Assembly (NCBI GenBank): GCA_020466095.1
Contig: CM035806.1
Coordinates: 114,163,080 to 114,227,079, forward strand
DNA length: 64,000 nt
DNA from: Chlorops oryzae
Taxonomy: Eukaryota; Arthropoda; Insecta; Diptera; Chloropidae
Direction of reading: 5' to 3'
Under the pieces are notes generated by a model. That model did no database searches. It had not been told where the DNA came from and worked only from the letters and a program-made list of their open reading frames with translations. A program made the translations under genes and the position numbers. This document shows positions 31,665 to 42,726 of the stretch, one piece after another (within the stretch, counting starts at the first letter, position 1; each line of letters starts with the position of its first letter).

Positions 31665-33829
31665 TGTGATGGACAGTGCAAGTGCGGCCTTAAAGTGATC
31701 TGAAATGAGCCAACAGCTAATCACTCATTACATAGAATTCGACATCACTATTGAACTGTCACTCGAGATGGTTTTTTTTTTTTCTTTTTTTTGCTTGAAA
31801 AAGAGAGGGAGGACTATTCCGTGTTTCCTCGGTTCTCACGTTTTTTTTTGGAGAAAGGAAAAACTCCATCAAGCGAGGCGTTGGAGTAAATAGCTGATTG
31901 AGTGGTAGGAAAAAATCCACGATTATATCTTGCATCGGTGGATTCATTCCACGTTTGATTCAACGAATCGATTGGGGAGATTCAACCCTCCACGGCAACA
32001 GAAGGATTATTGTTCCTCGTGCCTGCGCTGCACCTGGCTGAAGAAAAAGACAGGCAAATCCAGAGACGCGCGAAACCGCTATTCTTAGTCTTCGCACCAA
32101 CAAAAACTCGGAATTGCTCCCAGAGGCAATCTAATATCGGCCGATTGGAACCGAAAAGCCAACATGAACATTCAGCAGTAATCCAGAAACAAAAGATGTA
32201 GGAAGATTCCGTCGACGATTCCTGGATGCCTGCATCACCGCCAGTAGTGAAAACGTTCTTAGGGAATCTAAGTATTCCTTATTGATCTGGCTTATATTTT
32301 TATGGGAGGAACCATGGAATCTAACTATTTGGGCCATTGATTCGACTTTGATTGACTTGCGACAGGAGTCGACCTCGTTATTGATTTCTGCCCTCAAACG
32401 GGAAAGGGTTCTGAGCTCATTACCTATCTTTTTATATGGCGACTGTGAGCGTAGCACAGGCATAATTCGAATTATCGTACTCTGTAGTCAGGGCATCTGT
32501 GGAAACGTTTTTTTGATAAATTGGTAATGTATAAGAATGAAACACTTGGAACATGGTATCGTTTCTGATTATTCTTCGGTTTATTTTACATTACATTTTA
32601 GCAAAAATTAGCTGGATAATGGCCGTATCGACTCCGAACGTCAGCGATTACAACAGGCGCCTGCTGCATTCTGCTACGAAACGGAATCCACGTAAGTCCA
32701 ATAATTGATTGTACACTTTTTTGAATCGAATTAAATGAGAAACGATTTCCCTAATATTCGCCACGCAATTCGTAGTCGTGATCATAGTTTTAAATGTTTT
32801 TTTTTTTGTCAATGTGAGGCCACATTCGTTTTATTGATTCGCGTTATCCACAAATGGAAACAGAAAAGAAAGAAAAATTAAATTAAATAAATTTGACTAA
32901 AGAAGAAGCGAGACAGATATAGGTATTAATATCTTTTTCGAATAGCCTTAAATCACTGAGTCGGAGTGTGACAATCCTACTTTATTTTCACGGAGAGTGT
33001 AGATGGATTAGTAAAGCTGAATAAAAGATTATAACCGACATTAATTTTCTAAAAATTATCGTTAAAATTATTTTATTGCTGAAATAGTATTTTCGTCAGT
33101 CTCGCCAAGAATTCCAATGGTTTGATTGTTTTATTTTTTTTTATTATTAATGTTTTGGATATTAAACTTAAAATAGAGTACAAAAAAAAGGGACGAAAAA
33201 AAACTACACTTAAATACATATAGCATTATAAATGGAATAGTCGCTCCTTTAGATTAGTACCCAGAATTCGAGAAAATTATTTTTTTGTTAGCTTTAATTT
33301 CTTTAGCCAAGAATGGCCATAAACTTTTTGTTGTTGTTATGAATAAAATAAAGAATTTGTATATTGAAATAGAATACTAAATTCGTCATACTATTTATTT
33401 TGAAATGAGAATCCAGTGAAGAACCGGCTAATTTCCGATTGGGCTTATGACGAATCGTGTGCCAGCCATAAGAAGGAAGGAAGGGTAACAGACCACCGCG
33501 GTAAATAACATCTCAATCCGTGTTGCGCGATTATGAGAAAAATTCTTGACCAAAAAAAAAAAGTTAATTCTTACAATAAAGGCTAATGTCGAGTAAAGTC
33601 TGGATAATGTTTTTTTTTTGAAGTACACTAATTTCGCTGACCACAAAATTTTTCTTTAGTAAATGGGAAAACCAAGACCAAAAATGCTGCATACAAATCA
33701 ATGTAATGCAACGCCTCATCTGCGTTCGATAAGCAACTCCCACTCCCATGCCCTGAGCTAGACCGCGCAGGAGACAGATATGCAGCGCTTTGAGGACGCG
33801 GGCAAAGTCAGCCGAGGAGGTTCATTACA
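31665..33829 (+). repeat. 5' LTR of the Osvaldo/Ulysses-like gypsy element (2165 bp)
   Basis: It starts TGTGATGGACAG and ends TTCATTACA just before the primer-binding site. It is repeated almost exactly at 39167-41277 (missing the last ~52 bp) and at 48628-55825 (interrupted). LTRs over 2 kb are unusual and recall Ulysses/Osvaldo. It holds AATAAA sites near 33345 and a minus-strand 110-codon frame that is open in all three copies. Confidence 0.9.
32131..32463 (-). other. antisense 110-codon ORF inside the long LTR
   Basis: ATG at 32463. The sequence is rich in charged helix-like segments (NELRTLSRLRAEINNEVDSC) and then KRNRRR-type basic residues. The frame is open in the two other LTR copies (39633-39965 and 49094-49426), but the copies are nearly identical, so this is weak evidence of selection. 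No known domain. Confidence 0.3.
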
Positions 33830-33831
33830 TT

Positions 33832-33849
33832 TGGCGCCCGGGTGTTTGG
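33832..33849 (+). promoter_or_regulatory. primer-binding site of the gypsy element
   Basis: TGGCGCCCGGGTGTTTGG begins 2 bp after the LTR end. TGG is the complement of tRNA CCA, and GGCGCCCG matches the acceptor-stem end of tRNAs used by many retroelements. The BEL elements here use the same start. Confidence 0.75.
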
Positions 33850-34384
33850 GGCCTCACGACAGTAGTTGTTAATAAATAAAATTATTAACGTTGTGCGACC
33901 TCGCGAAATTATTGCTACTTCAATGTTTTAAATAGTAGCCTACCATTTTAATACTACCTTTATTTTTGGAATTGACAATTGGCTCGTGTCGATCGTTAAC
34001 CTCAAATAAACGGAAATGTTGTTGTTTTAGTAAAGTTTTTTTTGAAAGGAGCTAAGAGATGGAAAGGTCGTTTACTCATAATGGATGATCACCCCTAAGC
34101 TGCCTTAATAAAGTTTTTCTAGTATACTCAAATAAGATTCTGCGTTTGAGAAGTTCATTTTGGTTATTATCGAAACGTACTCACGTCAGACATCAAACTT
34201 TGAGGTCATTGCAAGTGAAGAAGTTTTCTCATAACGGTAAAAAAAAAAAAAATAAAAAAATAAATAAATAAAATAAAATAAAAGGGGAATAATTAATTGC
34301 CTGGTGACTTTATGGATTCTCAGAGTAAAAATGAATATTTATCTTTTCACAAATTTGGTTGCGTATATCAGTTTTTTTTATAAA
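33850..34384. other. untranslated leader of the gypsy element
   Basis: Between primer-binding site and gag. It contains an A-rich low-complexity stretch at about 34238-34290 and no ORF of note. Confidence 0.6.
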
Positions 34385-35848
34385 ATGCCACGGAATACCG
34401 AACGCGAAGATGCATCCTTTTGCACTATATGTAATGAACATACTTTACTAGCCGAAACTACCGCGAGCACTGCTTGTGGACATGTATTTCACGAGAATTG
34501 CTTGAAATCTTGGTTGGATACCAGCCAAACCTGTCCTGTGTGCAGGAGCGCGTGTGAATTAACCACGGTGCGGTTCGCGATCGCTGATTCGGGAGCGATC
34601 CCCCGAAATCGACCAATAACTAGAGCTCTGGCGCAAGCACAATCGGTGACCTCACAGTGCATCGCACCTTCGGTGGATTTAACAGCAACTTCATTGAGTA
34701 GTCCCATCCGCGCTAGCGTTGAGGTAGAGGCAGTCCAATCTTTGATAGCGTCTGCGATGTCTTCTTTAAAAAATGAGCTTTCCAATCTTATTTCCACTGA
34801 AGTATCCGTTATACTTCAAAATTCGAATCTCCTCAGACCTAACCAAGACAATGGTACTAGGGGCCAAAACGTTCGAAACACAAATGGTACCACCACCATT
34901 GGTGGAAGGCGTTCTGAAGTTGTCGCGCCTGTTGTTCCATCTGCATCCAGACAAGCGTTACTTAGTTCGCCTGAAAATGCTGCTGAGTGGAGCTTCGATT
35001 TCGACTCAGCGAGAAGAAGCCTGAACGGCAATAGACCGGCGAATATACCGCCCGATCAGACGGCCAGTATTATAAAGCATTGGAATATTCGATTTTCAGG
35101 GAGCCGTGACGATATCACCATCGAAAATTTCATTTATCAAGTTCGCACCCTAACCGAAGCGTATTTACAGGGAGACTTTACAAGGTTTTGTCACCACCTA
35201 CATATTCTATTCGAAAATAAGGCCAGACAGTGGTTCTGGAGATATCACCAAGAAGTACGAACGATTGAATGGCATACCTTTTGTGAAGCCATTCGAAAAG
35301 AGTATAAGGACTGCACTAGCGATTACGACCTTCGAAGTGAAATGCTGCGACGCAAACAGCGTAGCAATGAACCGTTCGAGGACATTTTAGATGCGATAAT
35401 GTTACTGCAGGATAAGCTTAGAACTAGAATATCAGAATTAGACTTGGTAGAAACGATTTTGCGAAATCTGAAGCCTGAAATTAGGCACGAACTGTTGCAC
35501 TTGGATATTCGTTCCATTTCTGAGTTGAAAAAGGAGGTCAGACGTCACGAAGCTTTCATGAGAAACGTGAACAATTCATATCAGCCACGAACCCAGACAC
35601 GCAGACAAGTTGCCGAATTAACGTCGGATTGTACCGATACACCTCCTAGTGAGAGTACTAGCGAAGTTTGTGCTGTGAGCAATTTGATCACGTGCTGGAA
35701 TTGCGATGGGAAAGGCCATGGGTATAAAGAGTGCGTACTCCCCAAAAGAATTTTCTGCTACGGTTGTGGTCTAATAAACGTGTATAAGCCAAATTGTCAA
35801 AAGTGCTCGAAACGAAAGGAAAACTCCCAACAGGGTGTTCGCAACTGA
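34385..35848 (+). CDS. gypsy (Osvaldo-like) Gag with N-terminal RING-H2 finger
   Basis: Start chosen at ATG 34385 (MPRNTERED); the same frame is open for 27 more codons upstream. Residues 13-53 form a complete RING-H2: Cys13, Cys16, Cys31, His33, His36, Cys39, Cys50, Cys53, with the Pro51 and Trp43 typical of E3 ubiquitin ligases. A low-complexity linker follows, then a Gag capsid-like region (about 225-420, with FIYQVRTLTEAYLQGD and ARQWFWRYH), and finally a knuckle region, CWNCDGKGHGYKEC plus CYGCG and CQKCSKRK. 487 residues. A further gag segment continues in another frame (35849-35994, PFHERLAAYNELRNRLF), so a frameshift, programmed or mutational, lies near 35840. RING fingers are not a normal part of Gag; a role in ubiquitin transfer is inferred only from the motif. 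Confidence 0.85.
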   Translation: MPRNTEREDASFCTICNEHTLLAETTASTACGHVFHENCLKSWLDTSQTCPVCRSACELTTVRFAIADSGAIPRNRPITRALAQAQSVTSQCIAPSVDLTATSLSSPIRASVEVEAVQSLIASAMSSLKNELSNLISTEVSVILQNSNLLRPNQDNGTRGQNVRNTNGTTTIGGRRSEVVAPVVPSASRQALLSSPENAAEWSFDFDSARRSLNGNRPANIPPDQTASIIKHWNIRFSGSRDDITIENFIYQVRTLTEAYLQGDFTRFCHHLHILFENKARQWFWRYHQEVRTIEWHTFCEAIRKEYKDCTSDYDLRSEMLRRKQRSNEPFEDILDAIMLLQDKLRTRISELDLVETILRNLKPEIRHELLHLDIRSISELKKEVRRHEAFMRNVNNSYQPRTQTRRQVAELTSDCTDTPPSESTSEVCAVSNLITCWNCDGKGHGYKECVLPKRIFCYGCGLINVYKPNCQKCSKRKENSQQGVRN

Positions 35849-36030
35849 ATTCGCGGACATCCTTGACCACAAAGACCTCGGATCCAACATTAGTACCTGG
35901 TAGTGGCGACAAATTGATTCATCCTCTGCAAAGGCCTTTTCATGAGCGTTTGGCAGCATACAATGAGCTGCGGAACCGTTTATTCAAAGATTGAAGTCCA
36001 AGCAAACGACTCGCGAGATCCGCAAAGCGA

Positions 36031-39000
36031 ATGAGAAATTATTGGAATAAAGTAAAGGTATTTAGAAAAGTCGTTATATCGTCTCTTGTTCAAAAGGACA
36101 ATGACATTAGAACCTTTGCTCGTATTGACGTATTTGGCAATCAATATGATGCTCTATTGGACAGTGGAGCTACCGCTAGTGTGGTTGGTGGTAAATTAGC
36201 TTCCGAAATTATACAGAATAATTATTTTTCTTCTAAGATTAGGGGCAATGTGAGAACGGCCGACGGCCAAAGGCAAGCGGTCTCAGGTACGATTAACCCT
36301 AAAATAACTTTTAATTATCATAGTCAAAATTTTGAATTTTTAGTCGTCAGTTCCATTAAGGACGACATAATTTGCGGTTGTGATTTCTTTAAGACTTTTG
36401 GTGTTCGACTATCAGTTAAAAAGGAGCCTTTCTTGTATAGCATCGACAATAGGGAAGTGGAAAACTCCGAGCAAGTTGTTCTTACGGTAATGCAACGAGA
36501 AAAGTTGAACTCAGTGATTCGCAGTTTCCCGTCCTTTGAAAGGGAAGGTCTAGGTTGCGCAACGCTTCTCGAACATAAGATCGATACCGGGAATGCGCCG
36601 CCCGTTAAACAGAGATTCTACCCTATTTCACCGGCGGTAGAAAAAATTATGTGTGCTGAGGTCGATCGTATGATTAGTCTAGGGGTCGTGGAAGAAGCTC
36701 CTAATTCCCCTTGGTCATCGCCCGTAACATTGGTGGTTAAACCGAACAAAATTCGTATCTGTCTCGATTCACGTGTTCTGAACTCAGTCACGGTAAAGGA
36801 TTCCTACCCGATCCCGAATATCGACGGATTGATTTCTAGGCTACCAGCTGTGCATATAATATCGAAGATTGACCTTAAGGACGCTTTCTGGCAGATAAAG
36901 CTAGAAGAATCATCTCGCTCTAAGACTGCCTTTACGATACCAAATAGACCTCTCTACCAGTACGTTCGCATGCCGTTCGGGTTGTGCAATGCGCCGCAAA
37001 CTATGTGTAGATTAATGGACCTGGCCGTCCCATATGCCTTGAAGTCTCACGTCTTTGTGTATCTGGACGACTTACTCGTATTGTCGCATAGTTTTGAGGA
37101 GCATTTATTACATCTAACGGAAGTTGCTACTAATTTGCGTAAGGCTGGTCTTACGATCAACGTTCCCAAGAGTAGTTTTGGTCTTAAACAAGTGAAGTAT
37201 TTAGGTTTTGTAGTTGGACAAGGTGAACTGAAAGTAGATGACGATAAGGTTAAGGCGATAGTAGATTATCCAGTGCCTAAGACGATACGACAGCTCCGAC
37301 GCTTTTCGGGCATGATAGGCTGGTATCGTAGATTTTTGGTTGATTACTCGTCGGCTACATTCCATTTAACCGAACTTCTGACGAAAAAGAGAACGTTCAT
37401 GTGGAATGATAATGCCCAGAAATCGTTCGAAATTCTTAAACTCACGTTAACATCTGCACCGGTATTAGTCCACCCAAATTATGAACAGCCCTTTATCGTC
37501 AACTGTGATGCTAGCTCCCATGGTGTAGGAGGTGTTCTGGCTCAATTAGACGCGGAAGGCAACGAGCGGCCAATTAGTTTCTTCTCACATAAGTTGAATA
37601 AGGCCCAACGGAACTATACGGTGACAGAACAAGAATGCTTAGCGGTCGTGTTGGCGATAAAAAAGTTCCGACCTTATATTGAGGGCCAGGAATTTTGTGT
37701 AATTACGGATCACGCAAGTCTCAAGTGGCTTATGACCCAAAAAGACCTCCCAGGACGGTTAGCACGATGGGCTTTGAAACTCCAAGGTTTCAACTTCAAA
37801 ATTACGCACCGAAAGGGTAGTGATAATGTTGTCGCGGATGCTTTGTCGCGCACATTTGAGTCAGACGACTTGGTACAGGGGATTGAACTGGAAACTCTTC
37901 CAGCGATTGATCTTTCGTCAGATAGCTTTGAAAACGAAGAATATGTCGAGTTGAAACAAAAGATTATCGACAATCCTTTTCCAGATTTTAAGGTGATAGA
38001 TAAATATATCTATAAACGGACGAATTTCACGACAGGAGCCGATGATGAGTCGGATGATTGGAAGCTGTTTGTACCTAAGGATCTTCGTCGAAGTGTGATC
38101 TACGCCGCACATGACAGCCCTAATTCTTCGCACGGTGGTGTAGCTAAAACGGTGCACAAGGTTAGAAAGTATTTCTATTGGCCAGGTTTACTCGTCGATG
38201 TAAAGCGTTACGTCGCCGATTGTGTCATCTGTCAAACTACAAAAGCTCGTCATCATGTCCTCAGACCACCTATGAGTGAACCAACCGAGACCACACGTCC
38301 CTTTCAGAAATTATATGTCGACCTTATAGGCCCATTTCCTCGATCTAAACGTGGCAACATCGGCATCTTAATCGTACTCGACCATCTTTCCAAATTTACC
38401 TTCTTACAGCCACTGAAAAGGTTTCTTTCTGAACCCATCGTAGATTTCCTGCAGCGATATGTCTTTGACTGTTTCGGAGTTCCGGAACTATTGGTGTCGG
38501 ATAATGGATAAGTCAATTTCGAAGCATTCAGTTTGAACGGTTTTTGATAGCTAAGGGAGTCAATCATGTTTTTACGGCTCGCTACTCGCCACAGGCGAAT
38601 GCATCGGAACGAGTTAGCCGATCCATTAATTAAACCAACGGAATTGGGATGTATATCTTAGTGATATAAACGCGTCGTTGCGTAACAGCATTCATCAGAG
38701 TATAAAGCAATCGCCTTATGAAGTCGTTTTTGGACAGTCAATGGTGATGCATGGTAAGGACTATGCTATCCTAAAGGAACTCGATGTGTTGAACGAACCG
38801 TTTAATGGGTTAAATCGAGAAGATCAATGCAGCCTGATGCGAGATAAAGTGAGGAGGAATATTCACTCGGCTTACGAAAAGAACGCAAAAGCCTATAATC
38901 TACGGACACGACCACGAACATTTGAAATTGGTGACGTTGTGACTCGTAGGAACTTCGCTTTGAGCAACGCAGCCGAATATTTTAACGCTAAACTAGCGCC

Positions 39001-39109
39001 TGTCGGAATAAAGCCGAAAGTCTTGAAGAAAATTGGAAACGTTGCCTATGAGTTGAAGGATGAGGAAAGCGGTTCCGTCGGGACATACCACGCCAAGGAT
39101 ATTTGGTAA
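36031..39109 (+). pseudogene. gypsy pol, first copy: protease-RT-RNase H-integrase, frameshifted
   Basis: The frame 36031-38511 carries an aspartic protease (LLDSGATAS, Asp at residue 44) and RT with FVYLDDLLVL. RNase H follows (FIVNCDASSHGVGG, then ITDHASLKWL), with the integrase zinc region (SSHGGVAK ... CVICQTTKA) and the first integrase Asp (LYVDLIGPF). A 2-bp TA insertion at about 38509 makes a stop right after VSDNG. About 25 bp are also missing near 38627, removing part of the catalytic helix. The rest of the integrase and the GPY-type C-terminus (FEIGDVVTRRNF, ending AKDIW) is in frame again at 38678-39109. Comparison with the copy at 45641-48570 shows both lesions directly. Confidence 0.9.
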
Positions 39110-39166
39110 GCAACTGCCCTTTTTCAGCGGCAATGTTGGAAGTGGACTTCCAAATTTCCCCTGTTT

Positions 39167-41277
39167 TGTGATGGACAGTGCAAGTGCGGCCTTAAAGTGA
39201 TCTGAAATGAGCCAACAGCTAATCACTCATTACATAGAATTCGACATCACTATTGAACTGTCACTCGAGATGGTTTTTTTTTCTTTCTTTTTTTGCTTGA
39301 AAAAGAGAGGGAGGACTATTCCGTGTTTCCTCGGTTCTCACGTTTTTTTTTGGAGAAAGGAAAAACTCCATCAAGCGAGGCGTTGGAGTAAATAGCTGAT
39401 TGAGTGGTAGGAAAAAATCCACGATTATATCTTGCATCGGTGGATTAATTCCACGTTTGATTCAACGAATCGATTGGGGAGATTCAACCCTCCACGGCAA
39501 CAGAAGGATTATTGTTCCTCGTGCCTGCGCTGCACCTGGCTGAAGAAAAAGACAGGCAAATCCAGAGACGCGCGAAACCGCTATTCTTAGTCTTCGCACC
39601 AACAAAAACTCGGAATTGCTCCCAGAGGCAATCTAATATCGGCCGATTGGAACGGAAAAGCCAACATGAACATTCAGCAGTAATCCAGAAACAAAAGATG
39701 TAGGAAGATTCCGTCGACGATTCCTGGATGCCTGCATCACCGCCAGTAGTGAAAACGTTCTTAGGGAATCTAAGTATTCCTTATTGATCTGGCTTATATT
39801 TTTATGGGAGGAACCATGGAATCTAACTATTTGGGCCATTGATTCGACTTTGATTGACTTGCGACAGGAGTCGACCTCGTTATTGATTTCTGCCCTCAAA
39901 CGGGAAAGGGTTCTGAGCTCATTACCTATCTTTTTATATGGCGACTGTGAGCGTAGCACAGGCATAATTCGAATTATCGTACTCTGTAGTCAGGGCATCT
40001 GTGGAAACGTTTTTTTGATAAATTGGTAATGTATAAGAATGAAACACTTGGAACATGGTATCGTTTCTGATTATTCTTCGGTTTATTTTACATTACATTT
40101 TAGCAAAAATTAGCTGGATAATGGCCGTATCGACTCCGAACGTTAGCGATTACAACAGGCGCCTGCTGCATTCTGCTACGAAACGGAATCCACGTAAGTC
40201 CAATAATTGATTGTACACTTTTTTGAATCGAATTAAATGAGAAACGATTTCCCTAATATTCGCCACGCAATTCGTAGTCGTGATCATAGTTTTAAATGTT
40301 TTTTTTTTTGTCAATGTGAGGCCACATTCCTTTTATTGATTCGCGTTATCCACAAATGGAAACAGAAAAGAAAGAAAAATTAAATTAAATAAATTTGACT
40401 AAAGAAGAAGCGAGACAGATATAGGTATTAATATCTTTTTCGAATAGCCTTAAATCACTTAGTCGGAGTGTGACAATCCTACTTTATTTTCACGGAGAGT
40501 GTAGATGGATTAGTAAAGCTGAATAAAAGATTATAACCGACATTAATTTTCTAAAAATTATCGTTAAAATTATTTTATTGCTGAAATAGTATTTTCGTCA
40601 GTCTCGCCAAGAATTCCAATGGTTTGATTGTTTTATTTTTTTTTATTATTAATGTTTTGGATATTAAACTTAAAATAGAGTACAAAAAAAAGGGACGAAA
40701 AAAAACTACACTTAAATACATATAGCATTATAAATGGAATAGTCGCTCCTTTAGATTAGTACCCAGAATTCGAGAAAATTATTTTTTTGTTAGCTTTAAT
40801 TTCTTTAGCCAAGAATGGCCATAAACTTTTTGTTGTTGTTATGAATAAAATAAAGAATTTGTATATTGAAATGGAATACTAAATTCGTCATACTATTTAT
40901 TTTGAAATGAGAATCCAGTGAAGAACCGGCTAATTTCCGATTGGGCTTATGACGAATCGTGTGCCAGCCATAAGAAGAAAGGGAGGGTAACAGACCACCG
41001 CGGTAAATAACATCTCAATCCGTGTTGCGCGATTATGAGAAAAATTCTTGACCAAAAAAAAAAGTTAATTCTTACAATAAAGGCTAATGTCGAGTAAAGT
41101 CTGGATAATGTTTTTTTTTGAAGTACACTAATTTCGCTGACCACAAAATTTTTCTTTAGTAAATGGGAAAACCAAGACCAAAAATGCTGCATACAAATCA
41201 ATGTAATGCAACGCCTCATCTGCGTTCGATAAGCAACTCCCACTCCCATGCCCTGAGCTAGACCGCGCAGGAGACAG
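39167..41277 (+). repeat. gypsy 3' LTR, interrupted by BEL
   Basis: It matches the 5' LTR with few substitutions up to GCAGGAGACAG, where the BEL LTR begins. The final ~52 bp of the LTR are not found in this window and should lie beyond the BEL 3' LTR. A canonical polypurine tract is not obvious before 39167. Confidence 0.9.
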
Positions 41278-41585
41278 TGTTTGAGCTGAACAAATATTTT
41301 GTATTATACTTTTCTTATATATTGTATTACTTCACATATGTGTGCTGACCTTAACGTAAATTCTAGCTATAAACATTAAGTTTAGTGGCAGCATCACAAG
41401 AACTCATCAATCATTGTAAATTTCACTCTCTTTTTTTGTAAAACATGACTTGAGAGACAGAGTTCATTTTGTCACTAGCCAAGTCAGTCGCGCTCTAAAC
41501 CTCTTACAATAAATTCTTGAATTATTAAAGTGTTTGAGTCTTTTTTGAAGTATAAAAAAGTTAAATTTGGTTTTGACAAATAACA
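41278..41585 (+). repeat. BEL 5' LTR, copy 1 (308 bp)
   Basis: It starts TGTTTGAGCTGAAC and ends GACAAATAACA. AATAAA lies at about 41509. The same LTR recurs at 55826-56133. The matching 3' LTR is outside the window. Confidence 0.85.
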
Positions 41586-41587
41586 TT

Positions 41588-41600
41588 TGGCGCCCGAGCT
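41588..41600 (+). promoter_or_regulatory. BEL primer-binding site
   Basis: TGGCGCCCGAGCT, 2 bp after the LTR. It shares GGCGCCCG with the gypsy element, so both probably prime from tRNAs with the same acceptor end. Confidence 0.7.
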
Positions 41601-42726
41601 AAAAATTACTTCGCGTAATTTAGTAAATTGCTTAAAATCAAACAATTGCGAGATTTATTTTTTGAAAGCTTCTAAATCGAAGCTACAGTTAACTTCGTTG
41701 GTGTTAGCAACGTTGGATCACATCGCTGGACACGTGGTCGTAATCGCTGCCGTTCGGATAAATTGGAAGTTTCTTCACAAGATTGGAAAGGAATCGACTT
41801 GAAGAAGCTCAGCGTTGGAACCACTACTGTCACGTTAGTTTGGATAATGGGATCTAAGTATTTTGAAAATACCACGAGGAATGAGGTATGATTTAATACA
41901 AGAAATAAATAAATGCGCTCTTCGAAATTCAACATTGGGAAACAAAATTATTTCAAGGATTTTTGGCATAAACGCTCATTTACTTATTTCTTAATTTGCT
42001 AAACCATTATAACGCCTTTGAAGTGAGTTAATCAAGGTGACTTTGCTAGTTGCGAAAGTGCCGCCAAAAGTACAGTTTTTTTTTTCGGAACTCTCACGTA
42101 CACACATATGTACGTATACACATATTGTTGAAAAAACAAAGAATACAGTTTTTGTTAAGAAAGGTCAAGGTGACTTTGGAATTTGAAAATTGACAAATAG
42201 AAAAGTTGTTGGTGCAAATAAATCTACATTTGATTCAAAGCAAATAGTATGCTAGAAGAATACGGAACCGGTTTGTTGTTGCTTAGCGCTCTTGTATCCT
42301 TCATTGTTGTTGTTGTTCGCATATTAGGAGCTTGTTGATTGATTTTGCATTCTCTTTTAACACAAATTTTGTTCAATTAAACAAATAGCAAGCAGAAATT
42401 AACGTTGTACAGTGGGTCAAGTTGCTCATAAATAAAATAAACCGAAAAATGTTTAATTGTTGGAATTTTTTGATTGCAAAATTTTGGTAAAATTGAAAAT
42501 TGCTCATAGCATTTGGCTGAAAGAGCTTAATAAAATTTCGTTGAAACCTTAAAAAAAAAAAAAAAAAAAAAAAAATATTAATTTGAGGATTTTTTTGGTC
42601 GCGTGAATACCGAGTAAGCCATATAAAAAAGAAGTAGCGATTGATATCATTCCGTTTGGTCGCGTGGAAAATAAATTCACATACTGCGTTTGTATTTTTT
42701 AACTATAATCTGCGTTATATACAATA
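41601..42726. other. BEL untranslated leader
   Basis: Long leader before gag with a short open frame (41587-41802), an A-run at about 42551-42575 and no recognised domain. Repeated at 56149-57276. Confidence 0.6.

Noticed and set aside
33850..34384. 27-codon upstream extension of the RING Gag to 34304
   Set aside because: The ATG at 34385 gives a better start directly before the RING; the upstream codons are hydrophobic and lie in A/T-rich leader.
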